Made by a program: the position numbers and the translations under genes
Source of the DNA: Holothuria scabra
Taxonomy: Eukaryota > Echinodermata > Holothuroidea > Aspidochirotida > Holothuriidae
NCBI GenBank assembly: GCA_037179385.1
Contig: CM074195.1
Location: 13,429,887 to 13,493,886 of the forward strand
Length of the DNA stretch: 64,000 nt
Direction: 5' to 3'
Shown here: one piece after another, positions 10,714-23,046 of the stretch
How the letters are laid out: each line of letters starts with the position of its first letter
Numbering within the stretch: the stretch's first letter is position 1
Notes under the pieces: generated by a model
What the model was told of the DNA's origin: nothing
The model's database searches: none
Seen by the model: only the letters and a program-made list of their open reading frames with translations

Positions 10714-10876
10714 TATTCCTCGACAAAATTGATGGGACAAAACAAGCAAAACAAGCAATGTCCGGATCAACATCCCCCCACTCCCCCGTTCAATGTTGCA
10801 GCAGCCCAAGGCGTCTTGAAACTTCAACATTGATATGGGGAGCGGGATTTGTCCCATGTACTTTGGTCAAGGATTG
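10714..10876 (-). mobile_element. 163-bp MITE with TA target duplication, copy a
   Basis: TIRs of about 28 bp around CAATCCTCGACAAAA..ATGGGACAAA, with mutated ends here (TATTCCTCG at left, GTCAAGGATTG at right). It is reversed relative to copies at 53361-53523 and 56984-57145; the internal GATCAACATCCCCCCACTCC side corresponds to their GGAGTGGGGGGATTG side. TA flanks fit a Tc1/mariner-type target, which is inference. Confidence 0.75.
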
Positions 10877-13800
10877 TAGATTATGTTCATCTAAAGGTCA
10901 CTCGCACCCATTTTTTTTAACAAAGTTCTTCTTCAACATTGTTTTAGACCAGAAAGCAGTGGTATTTATTTCATCTCCTTTATTTATTTCATCTATACAA
11001 ATATAAACAGAAATACAAAAACAGACAGGACTCTAGAAAAACAGTTGTTTATCGAACTAGAGCCCAGTGTACATGGTAACTTCAGATGTCTTTCTTAAGT
11101 CAGGGCAATGTGAACAAAGGAAGGGCAAGTCTATGGCTACATCACCCTCTGGACACAGTAGGGTGTCATTCTGGAACTAATAATGTATACTATACACTCC
11201 TTGTAGGCAAGATAGGGAATACGGTAACAGATACAAGGTGATGAAGACTACTTAAATAGACTTCAATGTTAAAACAAAAACACTAACAGTACCTTCATAG
11301 TGATTTTAATATCACATTTATTCTGTACCAACCTACACTATCTAGAGTAATACCATTTAGAGTGTTTTCACTTGGTAAGAAAATCACTCCCTTTTAGTAA
11401 AATGTATGGGGGTCATTTCTGAGCAATAATGTACAGACAATGAAGGCTACATTACAATTACTTAGAAATTTGTGTACAACATTTAAGCAGATGTTACAAG
11501 AAAATGAGATCCTGGAAAAGGACTTCAAACTGTGCCAGGTTGTGTAGTTTCTTTCAGCATGAGAATAATGAGATTTCCCTTTGCCACAACTACCTCTGAG
11601 GCATTCTTGGGAAAGATCACAATGTTTTTGTATGTTGCCTTTGTAATTCTGTTCCCTATAGCCCTAACCCTACAGATAAGTTGGGGGGGGGGGTGTTAAT
11701 ATGTCCATGGTATTCTCTCCTGTCACAACAGGCAACTTAAGGGGGGAACTTGAATATGTTTGCACTCTATTGAAATCAAACTTGCACTTCAATCATATTC
11801 CCTTACTTTAAGATTTTTAGGTAACACTGTTGGTATTGGTACAGTATGCTGCTTAATCCTAACTCACAACATGAAAACTGAATAACAAATGCTACTGTGA
11901 ACATGAACCTATCATTAAGCTGTCCTGAATATGCACCGCCTATCACCCAAATAATATTTGATTCTATATTTTATTTAAGTTCAGCTAAAATCTGTGATAT
12001 TTGACTCCTGTAATCTGCACAGCTTCACTTTGCATCAGGAATCCACATGGAAATCATGCCACCTAATGGAGCATTAACTGATGGTTCTCCTGACTGACCT
12101 ATAGTGACCACTGGTTTAAGATTTATTTTCACCGGTAGTAAAACAATTCTCTTAATGGATATGAAGCATGCATACTGTAAATCAATAACTACAGTACAGC
12201 AACTGGTAAATCCTACATCCAAAACAGCAAAGTTTTAGTGCCTTTGCAAAATAAAAGGAGCTTCTTCAAAGCTACAGGGAATGTAGCAATTCTTAAATGA
12301 TACAAACATTGTTATAGCAAAATAAAATAATAGTGCTAAAATATTGTGATGTTATTATTTATGAACAAAGAATTATGGGTGTTAAGTGGTTAATAACACT
12401 GGGAGCAAGGCTAATTTGCTGCCCACACGTATAATTTTGTACCAACTTAAGCCACCCTCTAAATGGGCATAATCTATTTCTCCAGTTTTTTTTATTTGGC
12501 TGTTTCCCTGACCTAAACTGAATTACTATTTTTGTCAGCATTGGAAGGGCATATGCCTCACTTTCAAGCAAACAAAGACTACAGTCAGTGGCATCGATCA
12601 GGTTTTTTTTTTATTCTTATTGCCTCTCTCCCCGGCCCCGCCCCTAAGACACCCCTGGCTATAGTCCTACACCCACAGCTTTATAAAGCTGTCACAGCTT
12701 GGTATGTTCATATACTACAGATACAGCAAATTAATACAAGTTTGCCATGAATTACAGTAGGGTTACCATCCATCCCAGTATTGGTTCATTTTTTAAACAA
12801 AAGTGAGAATCCTGGCCAGTAAGGTAAATCGTCCTAGTTTTGTCAAAACTAAGTATAGGCTGGACAAGCAGCAAAACAACAAAATATTGTCATTTACAGC
12901 ACACTACACTGTCTGAAGGGACTAGCACAATTATATGTTGTCATTTGCTAACCAGGCTTGTTGCTAGCAGATGACAATTCATGCATAAAATAGCGCGTAT
13001 AGACTGGCTGCATCCATAGATTGTTGCTGCACACCTAAGTATCTCCACTGTCGTTTCAAATTTAATGCCCTTTAGACCTCTAGTATTTATCTGCAGATGT
13101 CTCACTTTCAGCAAACAGAAATATGGTATCTCTAAATACAGACACACAAATATATAGGCCTACAACTTCTATGTTATTCATCTCATCTGGATGACATCAA
13201 TTTAATACAAGAGCTAGGCAGTCTATTTCAAGTACGGCAGACTTTCACACCTTTTAACAGTATGATGGTCACTAAGAGAAATGTAAATTGTTTACTGGAG
13301 GAAATTAAAGGTATGTTGTAGTCCATAAATGTGGGGTTTGTATGTAATGTTGTAATATATTAATCCTGTTGAGCCACCCATATGCTATATTGTTACCATT
13401 GTGAAAGAATGATGAGATCTATACTGAAAGATGATGATGAATGGTTACGACAAAGTTGCTTGAAAACTCTGCAAACTGTTGAAAAGCTTCTTCTTATTGC
13501 TTCACAAATACCTCTAAGATTATTTTTAAACATAGCTGGTACAAACAAAAGATAAAGCAAGGAGTACTTCTGAATTCAAAGACACAGTGACACAATTAAG
13601 ACTTGGATCTTCTAATTATGAAAACATTTGGTAGCTATGACTGTTATCAGATTTTTCAAGAAATCCATTTATATTTCAATATTGTAGCTGTGGAGAGTTG
13701 CATTACTGTATGTATAATATGGAACATTTGTTTGCACTGTAGCCTAGAGTAACAATTTCTTGGTGTAAAACAGGAAAGAGGGGAAGGAATACTAACAAAT

Positions 13801-16058
13801 ACAACAAAGAAAGCATGGATTATCACAGAGAAAGAGATAAAATTAAGATGAAAAGTATTAATTAAAATAATACTGAGTCTCACTAAAAACTTCAACGGTT
13901 CAAATTGAAAATCTAAAATAAACATAAAAAGCAAAAACAAAAAAAAATTAATAAAAAAACACATTTTGTAATATTTCATAACAAATTATGAGAAATCAAA
14001 CATGATGCTTGGCTTAACTTAAACCAATGAAATACTGTAGTGCATAAATTTAGTGAAGACTAAGGAACAACAAACTTGACTTTTGGCAAAAAAAAAAAAC
14101 ACTTAACTAATAGTTTTCTAGCAACCTTCTACTTGTTCATGCAATAGCTACAAGGTTCCATGTTTACCATTCTATCCAGATTCTATTTCTTCATAAATCT
14201 AAAAGATTGCCAATACAATTTTGCCATTGTGCCTCAAATAGTCATTCATTTACTCAATACTATGTGCAGAATGGGAAGCCAGAAGAGAATTAAGTGCCAT
14301 TTTAACACCACAGCAAAACGAAGCTAATATTCCTCTAAAGTTCTTTCTCTGTTGTGTGCAATATATTACAATCCATTACCACACAGTCTAGATGTTTTCA
14401 AACGTTAGCAAATGGCATTTTATTTTTCATTAAAGGTGTCACAACTTCTATAATTCACTTTTTGTGTACTCATATAGACCAATGCATTAGTATCCTCTCA
14501 TAAATTAGACCTCAGGAGTCAAATAGCAACTCTCCAGATAGATATCAGTCACAATGTATTACATTGCTAGAATGTGTATAATTTACAACTGTGTAAAATT
14601 CCAAGGCATCAAAGGCTACCCCATTAAGTCACTATGCTGATAAAATCATCAAGATGTGGATATCTTGTTTGAATACAGCTTTGGGTAATTATCATTTTGC
14701 GAGGACAAACAAATTATGGAAAGGAGCTAAAGATGCAGAAAAAGCAGAAACAATAAGGACTACAAACGCTACAAGCCAAGTAAACTCCATTTGAAAACAG
14801 CAAAATGCCCTCCAAGAATGAAAGTCCCTGGTCAAATAGTTTCATCAAAAGCTCAGTTTACAAGATGTGTGTTGAAGAGAGGCCATCAATGAATATGATA
14901 TTGACAACGATACAGCCTAAATGTTTTAAAGGCATAACACTTCTGTGAAACAAGGCCAGAGACTGCAAATGAGGGGAAAATGTTCCTTATGCAATGAATA
15001 GTTCAAGGTTGAAGTGGACTTATCCAAAACAGAATCCTAATCCCAGAAATCATATGCGCAAACAATTTAATGGAAGAACAAGAACAGGACTAGGACTGAG
15101 GATAAAAGGACTGAAAATGTCACCTTCTTTCAATTGAAAAGCATTGAAATATTGAAAACATGAGCATTAATTACCCTTTGATGACAAAGTGGCAAGCATA
15201 TATACAGTACCCTTTTGCTAAAAATGTACATAAAATTAAGAATGAGAGGAAATATCTTTTTTTGTTGTTTTGGGAAATTATAAAAAAAATTCTATTGCCC
15301 TTCTGATGCTTTTGCCAAAATGAAACCTGCCTGAATGCATCTACCCACAAAATGGAACACTCTCCAGCTTCCTCCCCCCTCCCCCCAATTTGAACACCCA
15401 AACCTACTGACCTGCCCAGACCACTGAACACCCAGCATTTCAAATCTTCGAAGTATTCTTTGTTAGAGAACCATGCAAATTTAACAAATAATTTAGCCTA
15501 CCCATACCTACAAATTCAGTATTTAATCTATTTCACAGCACAATCCACAGCTTGCACGGCTATACAATGGATAGGGCTATGAAGTACATACGGACCTATG
15601 TTTGCTGTCGCAACATCGCTATATTGGCTAACCTTCCCGCTAGGTATGGACTATTTTCCTGTCACTGGATAAATAGTATAATAACTTGCAACGGCACGTT
15701 CACTAACAAAAATGAATGTCCACTTTGTGGGTTAGAGGCGGGGCTTGTCTCAGAGTTTCTAATCAAATGAACATACTGGACTGTCTTGACAGTTCTTGAC
15801 ATTCTTAACTGTGTGTCTTCATGGCTAGAATGCCATGGAAGATGTACCAAGATATTGGAAAACACTTGCAGCATGGTACACATACGACCGTTGGTAACAT
15901 ATCAAGTTGACATTTGCAAATTGTACCGGTACAGCACCATAATTTATGGCAACACTATTGAATATTGTGAATAGGAGAGGTTTTTAGTAATTGCGTATTT
16001 GTGAGTGTAAGTGTAATATTATTTTGGCAAATCTCTCAGTACAATATTTTTCAGGTTA
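10877..16058. other. Large intron of M13 gene, part 1
   Basis: Lies between the M13 exons at 10224 and 39189. I see no exon and no well-supported element. A G9 run (11683-11691) and a GC-rich patch at about 12630-12660 (ggccccgcccctaagacacc) that looks like a fragment of a dispersed repeat are the only marked features. Confidence 0.4.
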
Positions 16059-17242
16059 TGCTGGCATTACACTAGGCCACAATTCCCACGATCGCCACAA
16101 TTTTTAAAAAGCTTGGAGCTTCACGATATATTAATGACTTTTTTTTTCTTTTTTCCACCCTTTCAGACGCTTTCCAAAGTTTTGTTACAATTTATAACGC
16201 TTTGCTAGGAAACCAGTGCCTTTCAGTCAAGGCCTGCAATGATTTTCATTACGTTTCCTCAAGTTATCTTACAATCACTACGATAAGCTCTCGTGTTCTG
16301 ACACGTTCTGCTAAGCGAACATGCTAAGCGTTAAGATCTCCTAAGATTTGTATACACGATTTGACCAACGTAACTATGATTGGATCCCGATTGGGGTACA
16401 AAAAGGAGGCCGTGCCACTCTCTCATCCCTTCCAGAGCAAAAAATGAAGAAGCATGATGAAGATATTGAATTGGCAATTCTGGTTTATAGTCGCTAAAAA
16501 AGAAGGCAACGGCAACAAGAAGAGGCAGAACAGGGCAGGGTGGAAGAGAGAGGAAGGTTGAAGAGGCCAAGGAGAAGACCTAAGAGTGGTTGGTGAGGCA
16601 GAGAAACCTTGTCTTTTTGGAGGCATTTTGTAGAATTAAACCTGGGCCCAACAAAACAAGACAAATAAAAGAAACTAGGCTGTAGCTGGTCTCAAAAGTC
16701 AATTTTTAAAGCAGTGAAATGGCAATAAATCTTGGAGAGCGTGGGCACCCTTTCACATGCAAAATTGGAATCGTGCAGGGACCTAACCGAACATGTCAGA
16801 TCCTGGAAGCCAAACGCCGCGACCGTAGTAGATCTTATCAGAGTGTGAATAAATTACTCACCCTCCTCAAAGCATCTTGACGAATCGAAGTAGGGCATGT
16901 TCCTCACGTGGTGGATTGTAGTGAAAATTGAAGAAATCGTGTTTCAAGATCCAGCAAGATCCCCTGCGATAGTGCACCAAGGTCTGTTTTGCTCTGTCAC
17001 ACTCAGTTCAGCTGTACTAGGATTCCCACATTCTTTCACGCGCTTTCACCGTTGGTCTCAAATTGGGATGATCGTGGCAAAATTTTTGACAGTCAAAAAT
17101 TTTGTCACGTTCATCACGATCATCACGATTCTACCAAGTTCCCTCAAGACCACCGCGATTCTGTCACACTGACCCCCACGCTCATCATGGTTCTCTCAAA
17201 TTGTGGAAATCGTGGTGAACATGGCCTAGTGTAATGCCAGCA
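16059..17242. mobile_element. Harbinger-like DNA transposon, non-autonomous
   Basis: 1184-bp element with near-perfect TIRs: TGCTGGCATTACACTAGG at the left end and its reverse complement at the right end, the match continuing several bases further in. It is flanked by TTA on both sides (16056-16058 and 17243-17245). A 3-bp TTA/TAA target duplication is the signature of PIF/Harbinger elements. Subterminal GATCGTGG/CCACGAT-like motifs recur (about 16088, 17070, 17115, 17205). An internal purine-rich stretch at 16500-16570 is open on the minus strand for 60-80 codons but has no DDE transposase or Myb/SANT signature. Confidence 0.8.
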
Positions 17243-18435
17243 TTACCGCAACAAAAATCAGTACCATACTGAACTTTTTTGGAAGTTACAATTCATCGAC
17301 AAATGTGCCCCTGAGAGCATTAAAGACAATTGTGAACAGGCATGATAGATAGACAGACAGAGTGACATGCAGTGGCAGTACACAATAGCTCAAACAGCTC
17401 TTTGAGCTGGTTTGAGCTGATATCATTGTATAGATGAAGTTAACTTGAAAAAAGAAAAAAAAAGAAAAAAAATGACAAAAGATTTGTTACTTTTTTAAGG
17501 GTAAATACACCTTCAGCTAAAGTATGGTGTGGGGATGGGCCCAAGAGGAGGGGGACATGGGTATCCCTTTCCAATTTTTAGCTACTTTGTTTTTTTTTAT
17601 AAGTTTGAGTCATGGAGCAGCTAGGTTTCAACCAGGCCATGATATAGACATCCCAGAGTTTGCACCTAGTAACAGTGATCATGAGGTAGTAGGTATGTAT
17701 CTTAAAACCACAGATTCTGATTGAGTCAATTAAGGGAAAGTCTTACAGTGAAGGAATACCTAGTGTGCATCGCTAAAAAAGATTGAAATTATGAATGGCC
17801 TGATCGTTGGGATCAGTAGATAAAATATAGCCCATGTTTCATGCTAGGAAAAGCCCCTTAGCTACTTTTCAAATTTGGTACCCGCCATAGCAGGCACATG
17901 GCAGGAAAGATGGATTAAGTCAATTTCAATGGAGTATTGTGTGTGTGCATTGATCCATGAAGCTACTCAGGAAATGTCCAGTGACCAGCACAATAGAGGC
18001 ATTGTATTCCTATTCTTCTATGACTTTATATACAAAAGCAGTGATAGCTCTCAGGATTTATTTTTTTTCTGCTTGGGTACTTCAGTTTTTGCAAATGAGC
18101 TAAGGGGAGTTTCCTCTCATGTTTGTGGTATGCTTAACTTTTTACAAGATACCATTACAGATACAATAAATGAAGAGCATGTCCTCCTTTAGTTTCTGTC
18201 AGTGGTAGCAGAATTGGGGGATAAATGTTTGTTCAGCCTCTTCACTTCCCCAATTTTTGCAAAGTGCAATCTCAAAAAGTGGGCACATGAAGCTTAAAAC
18301 ACTTGGCAAGTGCTGTTTCAATTAGTCACCAGGGGGTCTATGAAGTTAGATACCTTATTGAATGTTCTGAGCCAACCAATGGTAGAGCTCCTCTTAGATA
18401 GTCTTAGCATCACTCAGCCTCACCCCCACATTGTT
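17243..18435. other. Intronic stretch without recognised features
   Basis: No exon signal. A short patch at about 18055-18120 resembles 685-745. The remainder is unique-looking AT-rich DNA. Confidence 0.35.
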
Positions 18436-18525
18436 CTGTTTTGCCCCCATTTCACCCCTTGAAACTGTTTTGCCCCCATCTCACCCCTTGAAACTGTTTT
18501 GCCCCCATCTCACCCCTTGAAACTG
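18436..18525. repeat. 29-bp tandem repeat, about 3 copies
   Basis: Three consecutive units starting CTGTTTTGCCCCCAT and ending CCCCTTGAAA at offsets of 29 bp (18436, 18465, 18494), with a single T/C difference between copies. Confidence 0.85.
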
Positions 18526-18918
18526 TAACAGCACTGCTGATAGCTCTGCCATGGTCTGCTTGGACCTGCCAGGTATACTGAAAGCTCACCACTTAAGTGT
18601 AGCTAAGCACCTGCCCCTCACCTACAACCATCACCCCCCTGTGACAGAATTTTTCTTTTCTGTGTACATGTATGCATAAATATTTGTAAAAGGCACCACA
18701 ATGCTTTCTGAGTGAAGATCATTCAACCTATAGTAGTTAGGTGTATGTTGCATTTTTTCAAGTCCAATTATACTACTTTGATTTTGACAAGCATAATAAG
18801 GTCCTGAAACAATTCCTTTTACCGTGGTGGCTAATTGGCCATTGATGTCTGCTAGCCTGACAGTGATCCATAATAAACGGGTTACTCAATTAGTTAACAA
18901 ACCATACTGTATGTTCAG

Positions 18919-19331
18919 CAGTGTTGTAACAATAATGCTACCCAGAAAAGCAGTTTCTATGGTTTTAAAAACTGTGTTTAAATTAATTATAAAATCAAAG
19001 TCTGACGGCAACTTCCTGCATATTAATGTTAGCAGTATGGTGAACAGCACATATATGAAGTGTGGTTGGGATCCATCAAATCTGGCCTATTTGTAACACA
19101 TTGTCATCTCAGGAAATGGAATATACAGCAGATTATCTGCAGTGGGTCTGTATAGCTCACTGTGAACCAGTGTTGTAAAAAGTCATGACTCAAGTCACTT
19201 CCTCACAAAATGATAGTGACTAGATAGAATTCAGGAGTAATTTCCCCACTGAAATAGTACAGTGAATTTAGTCAATGACTCGACTCGAGTCACTTTAAAG
19301 TTTGAAAACTGGTGGCTCGATTACAACACTG
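18919..19331. mobile_element. hAT-type MITE with perfect 8-bp target duplication
   Basis: Ends CAGTGTTGTAA and TTACAACACTG are perfect short TIRs. The flanks are the identical octamer ATGTTCAG at 18911-18918 and 19332-19339. CAGTG-type ends plus an 8-bp duplication are diagnostic of the hAT superfamily. 413 bp, no transposase. A third, internal copy of CAGTGTTGTAA lies at about 19161, so the 3' part (19161-19331, with GTCATGACTCAAGTCACTT and CGACTCGAGTCACTTT) itself looks like a complete smaller hAT MITE fused to another repeat. The left part has a relative at 52597-52840. Confidence 0.9.
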
Positions 19332-19339
19332 ATGTTCAG

Positions 19340-22300
19340 TATACATTACAGCAGGAATTTTACTTACTGAATGATAAATTTAAAGATTCACCTACTTTAC
19401 TGTGTGTTCTACACAAGGTATACATGCATAAGACCAAGTAAAAAAAAACAACTTAACAAAAAGAACATGTGACTTTTCCAAAACATAAAAAGAAATCAGC
19501 AAGAAGTCCAATTCTAACCCACAAACAAATGTTTGGGACTACAACTCAAAATATACAGTAACATTATACTGTATACTGTATGTTCAGGTAGTGGTTATAA
19601 CTTCACCAACATGAGATGGGGAGTCACAAAGCCTTTAAAGTGGAGACTACTTAGGCCGAAGGTACAGTATTAGACTCAAAAATATCTTGCCCAATTAAGT
19701 CTGCTGTGCTAGGATTTTCTGCCTTCCATGATAATTATTATACTCATTTTAAAGTCCCCAGAGAAACAGGAGGTTTAAGAGGCAAAGTAAATTTCACATG
19801 TATTGGCTACAAACACCTTACAATTCACTATTTGCATATATACACATAGGTTCAAACACATGTAACACTAGACATCCTAAGCTAACCCTTACCTATCCCT
19901 TATCCTAACAATAGCTTCTATGTAGATTTTTCAGAATTTAAAGAGGCTTATAGTTTAAAAAAAAGATGGAGGAACAGAAAGGTGCCCCCATACACATACA
20001 TACTTTCCAGGGTTACCACACTTTTGAAATACTGAAATTCAAGACTTTTGTTTAGACTTTCTAAAGATTAAAATAGAAATATCTAGTACTGAAAAACAAA
20101 GAACTTCATATACCACGGTCTTCACATATTTAGTGCTTACCCAGCATGGACACATATACAGCATGATATTGGAACTATCACGAGTGTAAGTTTTCAAACT
20201 TCATGACCATGCCAAGTTTCCCAGACCAAACACCCTTAATTCAAGGATATTCAATACCATCATAAAACTCTAGACTTTTTCTAGACTTTACTTATTTTCC
20301 CTACGGTGTGGGAACCGTGACTTCCAATCAAACATGTTGTCACTAATGCAAACTTGAAATCATCTCAATCAGAATGTCATTAGGTACTCTATTATGAAGC
20401 AGATTTGGTGAAAGATTACATCTTTATATCGTTTCTAAATATGATAACTACTCTGGCTAGGTAGGTGAGAAGAAAATTATTAAATCAGCTGGCCCTAAGA
20501 ACTGATGATAAGCAAATTTTGAAAACTTCATCAAGTTCATTTCTTACCTCCAAAGTCTAAAGTGTCTCATAAATATGTTAATTAGTGGAAGATTTTACAA
20601 ATAAATTTAAAAACAGGTGTAAGAAAATGACACTTATTCAATTCTGAGTAACAGGTGGTGGTATTAAAATAACTCAGAATAAAAGGAGTCCCTGAATTTC
20701 AAGAATAGACGAGTATTATAGGCCTATCTGTCCTTCCCAAGAAAAAAGTCACAAGCCCGTATATGATCAAGGAGTGAGAGGAGTATTTGAATGGCAGTGT
20801 TAATTAATTTCAATACCTAACAAGAACAGCATCTATTTTACACAATAAAATGAAGACTTCCATCAAATTCTACACAAAGTAAATTTTATGGTCCTTCATT
20901 AAAGGGTGTGACAGTAACCCAAAAATATTTTGAAACATCAGCCAGGTACCACAAATTTCTTCCTATTTAGCTTTCAAGTATATTTCATGTCCTTTCAGTA
21001 CTAAAACATTGCATACATGCAAGCACATGAAAGGTAAACCAATGAGTAACTCTTTTAAGTGTCAAAAATTCAGCAAGAAAAATATTTCCACTTGATTCTC
21101 AAGAGCCAATCATGACAACATATGGCAGATGATGCAATAACCCAAGTAGGGGTCACTGCATTGCCCCTTTAAGTAAAGTAAATATAACTGTAATCATGCT
21201 GTGTTCATGCACTTTGCATGTATGTGCAGTAGCTAATATGAGAAATTGGCAACAGATGGACACCACTGGTCAGGCATCATTGAACTTTCATATGATCCCT
21301 GGGAATTTTTTTGAGCAATCTAATCGAGATGATGCTGTAAAACCTACTGCCTGGGCTTGCAGCCAAGATTCATCCAGTTTAATAGCTATGTACTTCAATA
21401 TATATGCATCCCTGCTAGAGTACACATGCAATTAAGTTGTGTAATATTACCAGGGAGTCATACACCATACTAATATGACACTGAGAAAATGAGCCCTTGT
21501 ACAGGTGTATGCAGCAAAAGTGAAGTGTAGGATATCAATGCCAGCTGCCAGCTGTATTTAACATGACAGTATGAGTTCCTAAACAAACTAGAACTGCAGT
21601 GGTATGCAACTTTCACAAGGGAAAAAATTATACAGTAAAACGGCATATTTATGAAACTGACGTGGGTTTTCCCCCAAAGCATCCCACAAGGTAAATGTCA
21701 ACAGTAAGCATATTTATGAATACAAACTTGAATACAATGTTACTGGAACTTTTAACAGTAAACAGTGTATAACAAGAGCCCAATGGGCACTGTGGTTCCT
21801 TGCTGGATATTATAAGAACTGTACAGCCAGTCTGTGAAATAGAGCTAAGCAAAAGCTCATACTGTACTCAATGTTTGTAACATCTTCACAAGTGGTATTT
21901 TAGAACTAATTTTACATGGATTCAAAGATTAAATTTCTGTGGGCATACTGACATTCAACTTTTGTAATGCTTGGAAATCCTTCAAAAACACTACCTCATT
22001 TCCATATGTATTTATGCTTGTAATCAAATTTGATATTATCACCAATAAATGATACACAATGTGGTCAGAGAGAGAAAAACACCCCTTTTATTTCCCTCAC
22101 AAGTTATTTTTACCTGCTCTCAAATAAAACTTGCTGTTACTTTAAAACAATCTACCACTTGTCCCTTTGCTACCTCTACACAGAAAACAGGGTTTATTCA
22201 GCAGTCAAGCAGAAAGCAAGTGATTAATGAAGTGTGATAATAGAATGACGATAAGGTTACCCCACAGAGCACAGTAGTATTAAAGAGACATATTGTAGAA

Positions 22301-22464
22301 TCCATGCATTGCTTCCACTGGCAGAGAGACCAGTTTAATGCAGAGTGACATGTCCTCAGTGAAATCTACAGATTTCAGTTATTGCCCTCTTAAAACTTAG
22401 AATGATCCAAAATGTGTGTACAACCTAAAGGAATCATTACTGAACGAACATAAAGGACAAATTT
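19340..22464. other. Intronic stretch without recognised features
   Basis: AT-rich, with no exon and no clear element. A piece at about 21085-21176 ending GGGGTCACTGCATTGCCCCTTTAAG resembles the right end of the TTAAAGGGCAAGAGCAGT MITE family (51478-51751). Confidence 0.35.
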
Positions 22465-22479
22465 CTAAGGTGTTTGGAT

Positions 22480-22961
22480 GTGTAAGCATGCAAAACCAGG
22501 TGAGATAAAAAATCTATTGAAACTATCTTTATCTAGCTTACAAGATTTTCTAAATAACATTTCCAGCAGTTGACCTCCAGTGACTTTGATGACCTTTGAC
22601 CTTACCCAAACACAGATTGATTTGAAATCTGTCCTTTCTACCTTAAAATACTGTGTTAAAACTTTTATTGGTGTTTGACCCCTGGTGACCTCAGATGACC
22701 CCTTGACCTTCACAGAACATATCCAATTTCATCATTACACCATAACACATCCACACACCAGGTATGACATCTATCCAAGTTTCCTAACTAGAAATATCCT
22801 GTTGAGAAGGTTTTTAGTTTTTTACCTCCGGTGACCCCAAATGACCTTTGACCTCCACCAAAAACGATAGGGCACATCTTCTCCCTATGACAAATCTATG
22901 TACCAAATCCAAGTTCCATCCAACCTTCCCTTGTTGAGTTAGAGCGTACCGAAGCAAGTGT

Positions 22962-22999
<38 letters not shown>

Positions 23000-23046
23000 C
23001 ACGCCAACCTGACTACATAGGTTCCTTTGCTACCGCAAGGAACCAA
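22480..23046 (+). mobile_element. Helentron/HINE-like element, probably 5' truncated (H1)
   Basis: Contains diverged copies of the DR1-bearing repeat: TGACCTTTGACCT at about 22591 and 22842, separated by 'catcacaccataacacatcc'-type units. These are followed by a (CA)n microsatellite at about 22964-23002 and a 3' hairpin GGTTCCTT..CCGCAAGGAACC (about 23020-23045). The order tandem repeats, microsatellite, terminal hairpin is the same as in H2-H5. The expected 5' subterminal repeat was not found, so the left limit is approximate. Confidence 0.6.

Noticed and set aside
15552..15974. Short plus-strand ORFs in a slightly CpG-richer region
   Set aside because: No domain, no convincing splice sites, no homology that I recognise. 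Chance frames in intron are more likely.
16331..16626. Minus-strand ORFs inside the Harbinger-like element as transposase
   Set aside because: Low-complexity Leu/Pro/Ser-rich translations of a purine tract, with no DDE or Myb motif.
22940..23010. Arrays of CA repeats as CRISPR or coding sequence
   Set aside because: Simple microsatellites that belong to the 3' part of the Helentron-like elements (also at 25.6, 28.7, 37.0 and 56.5 kb).
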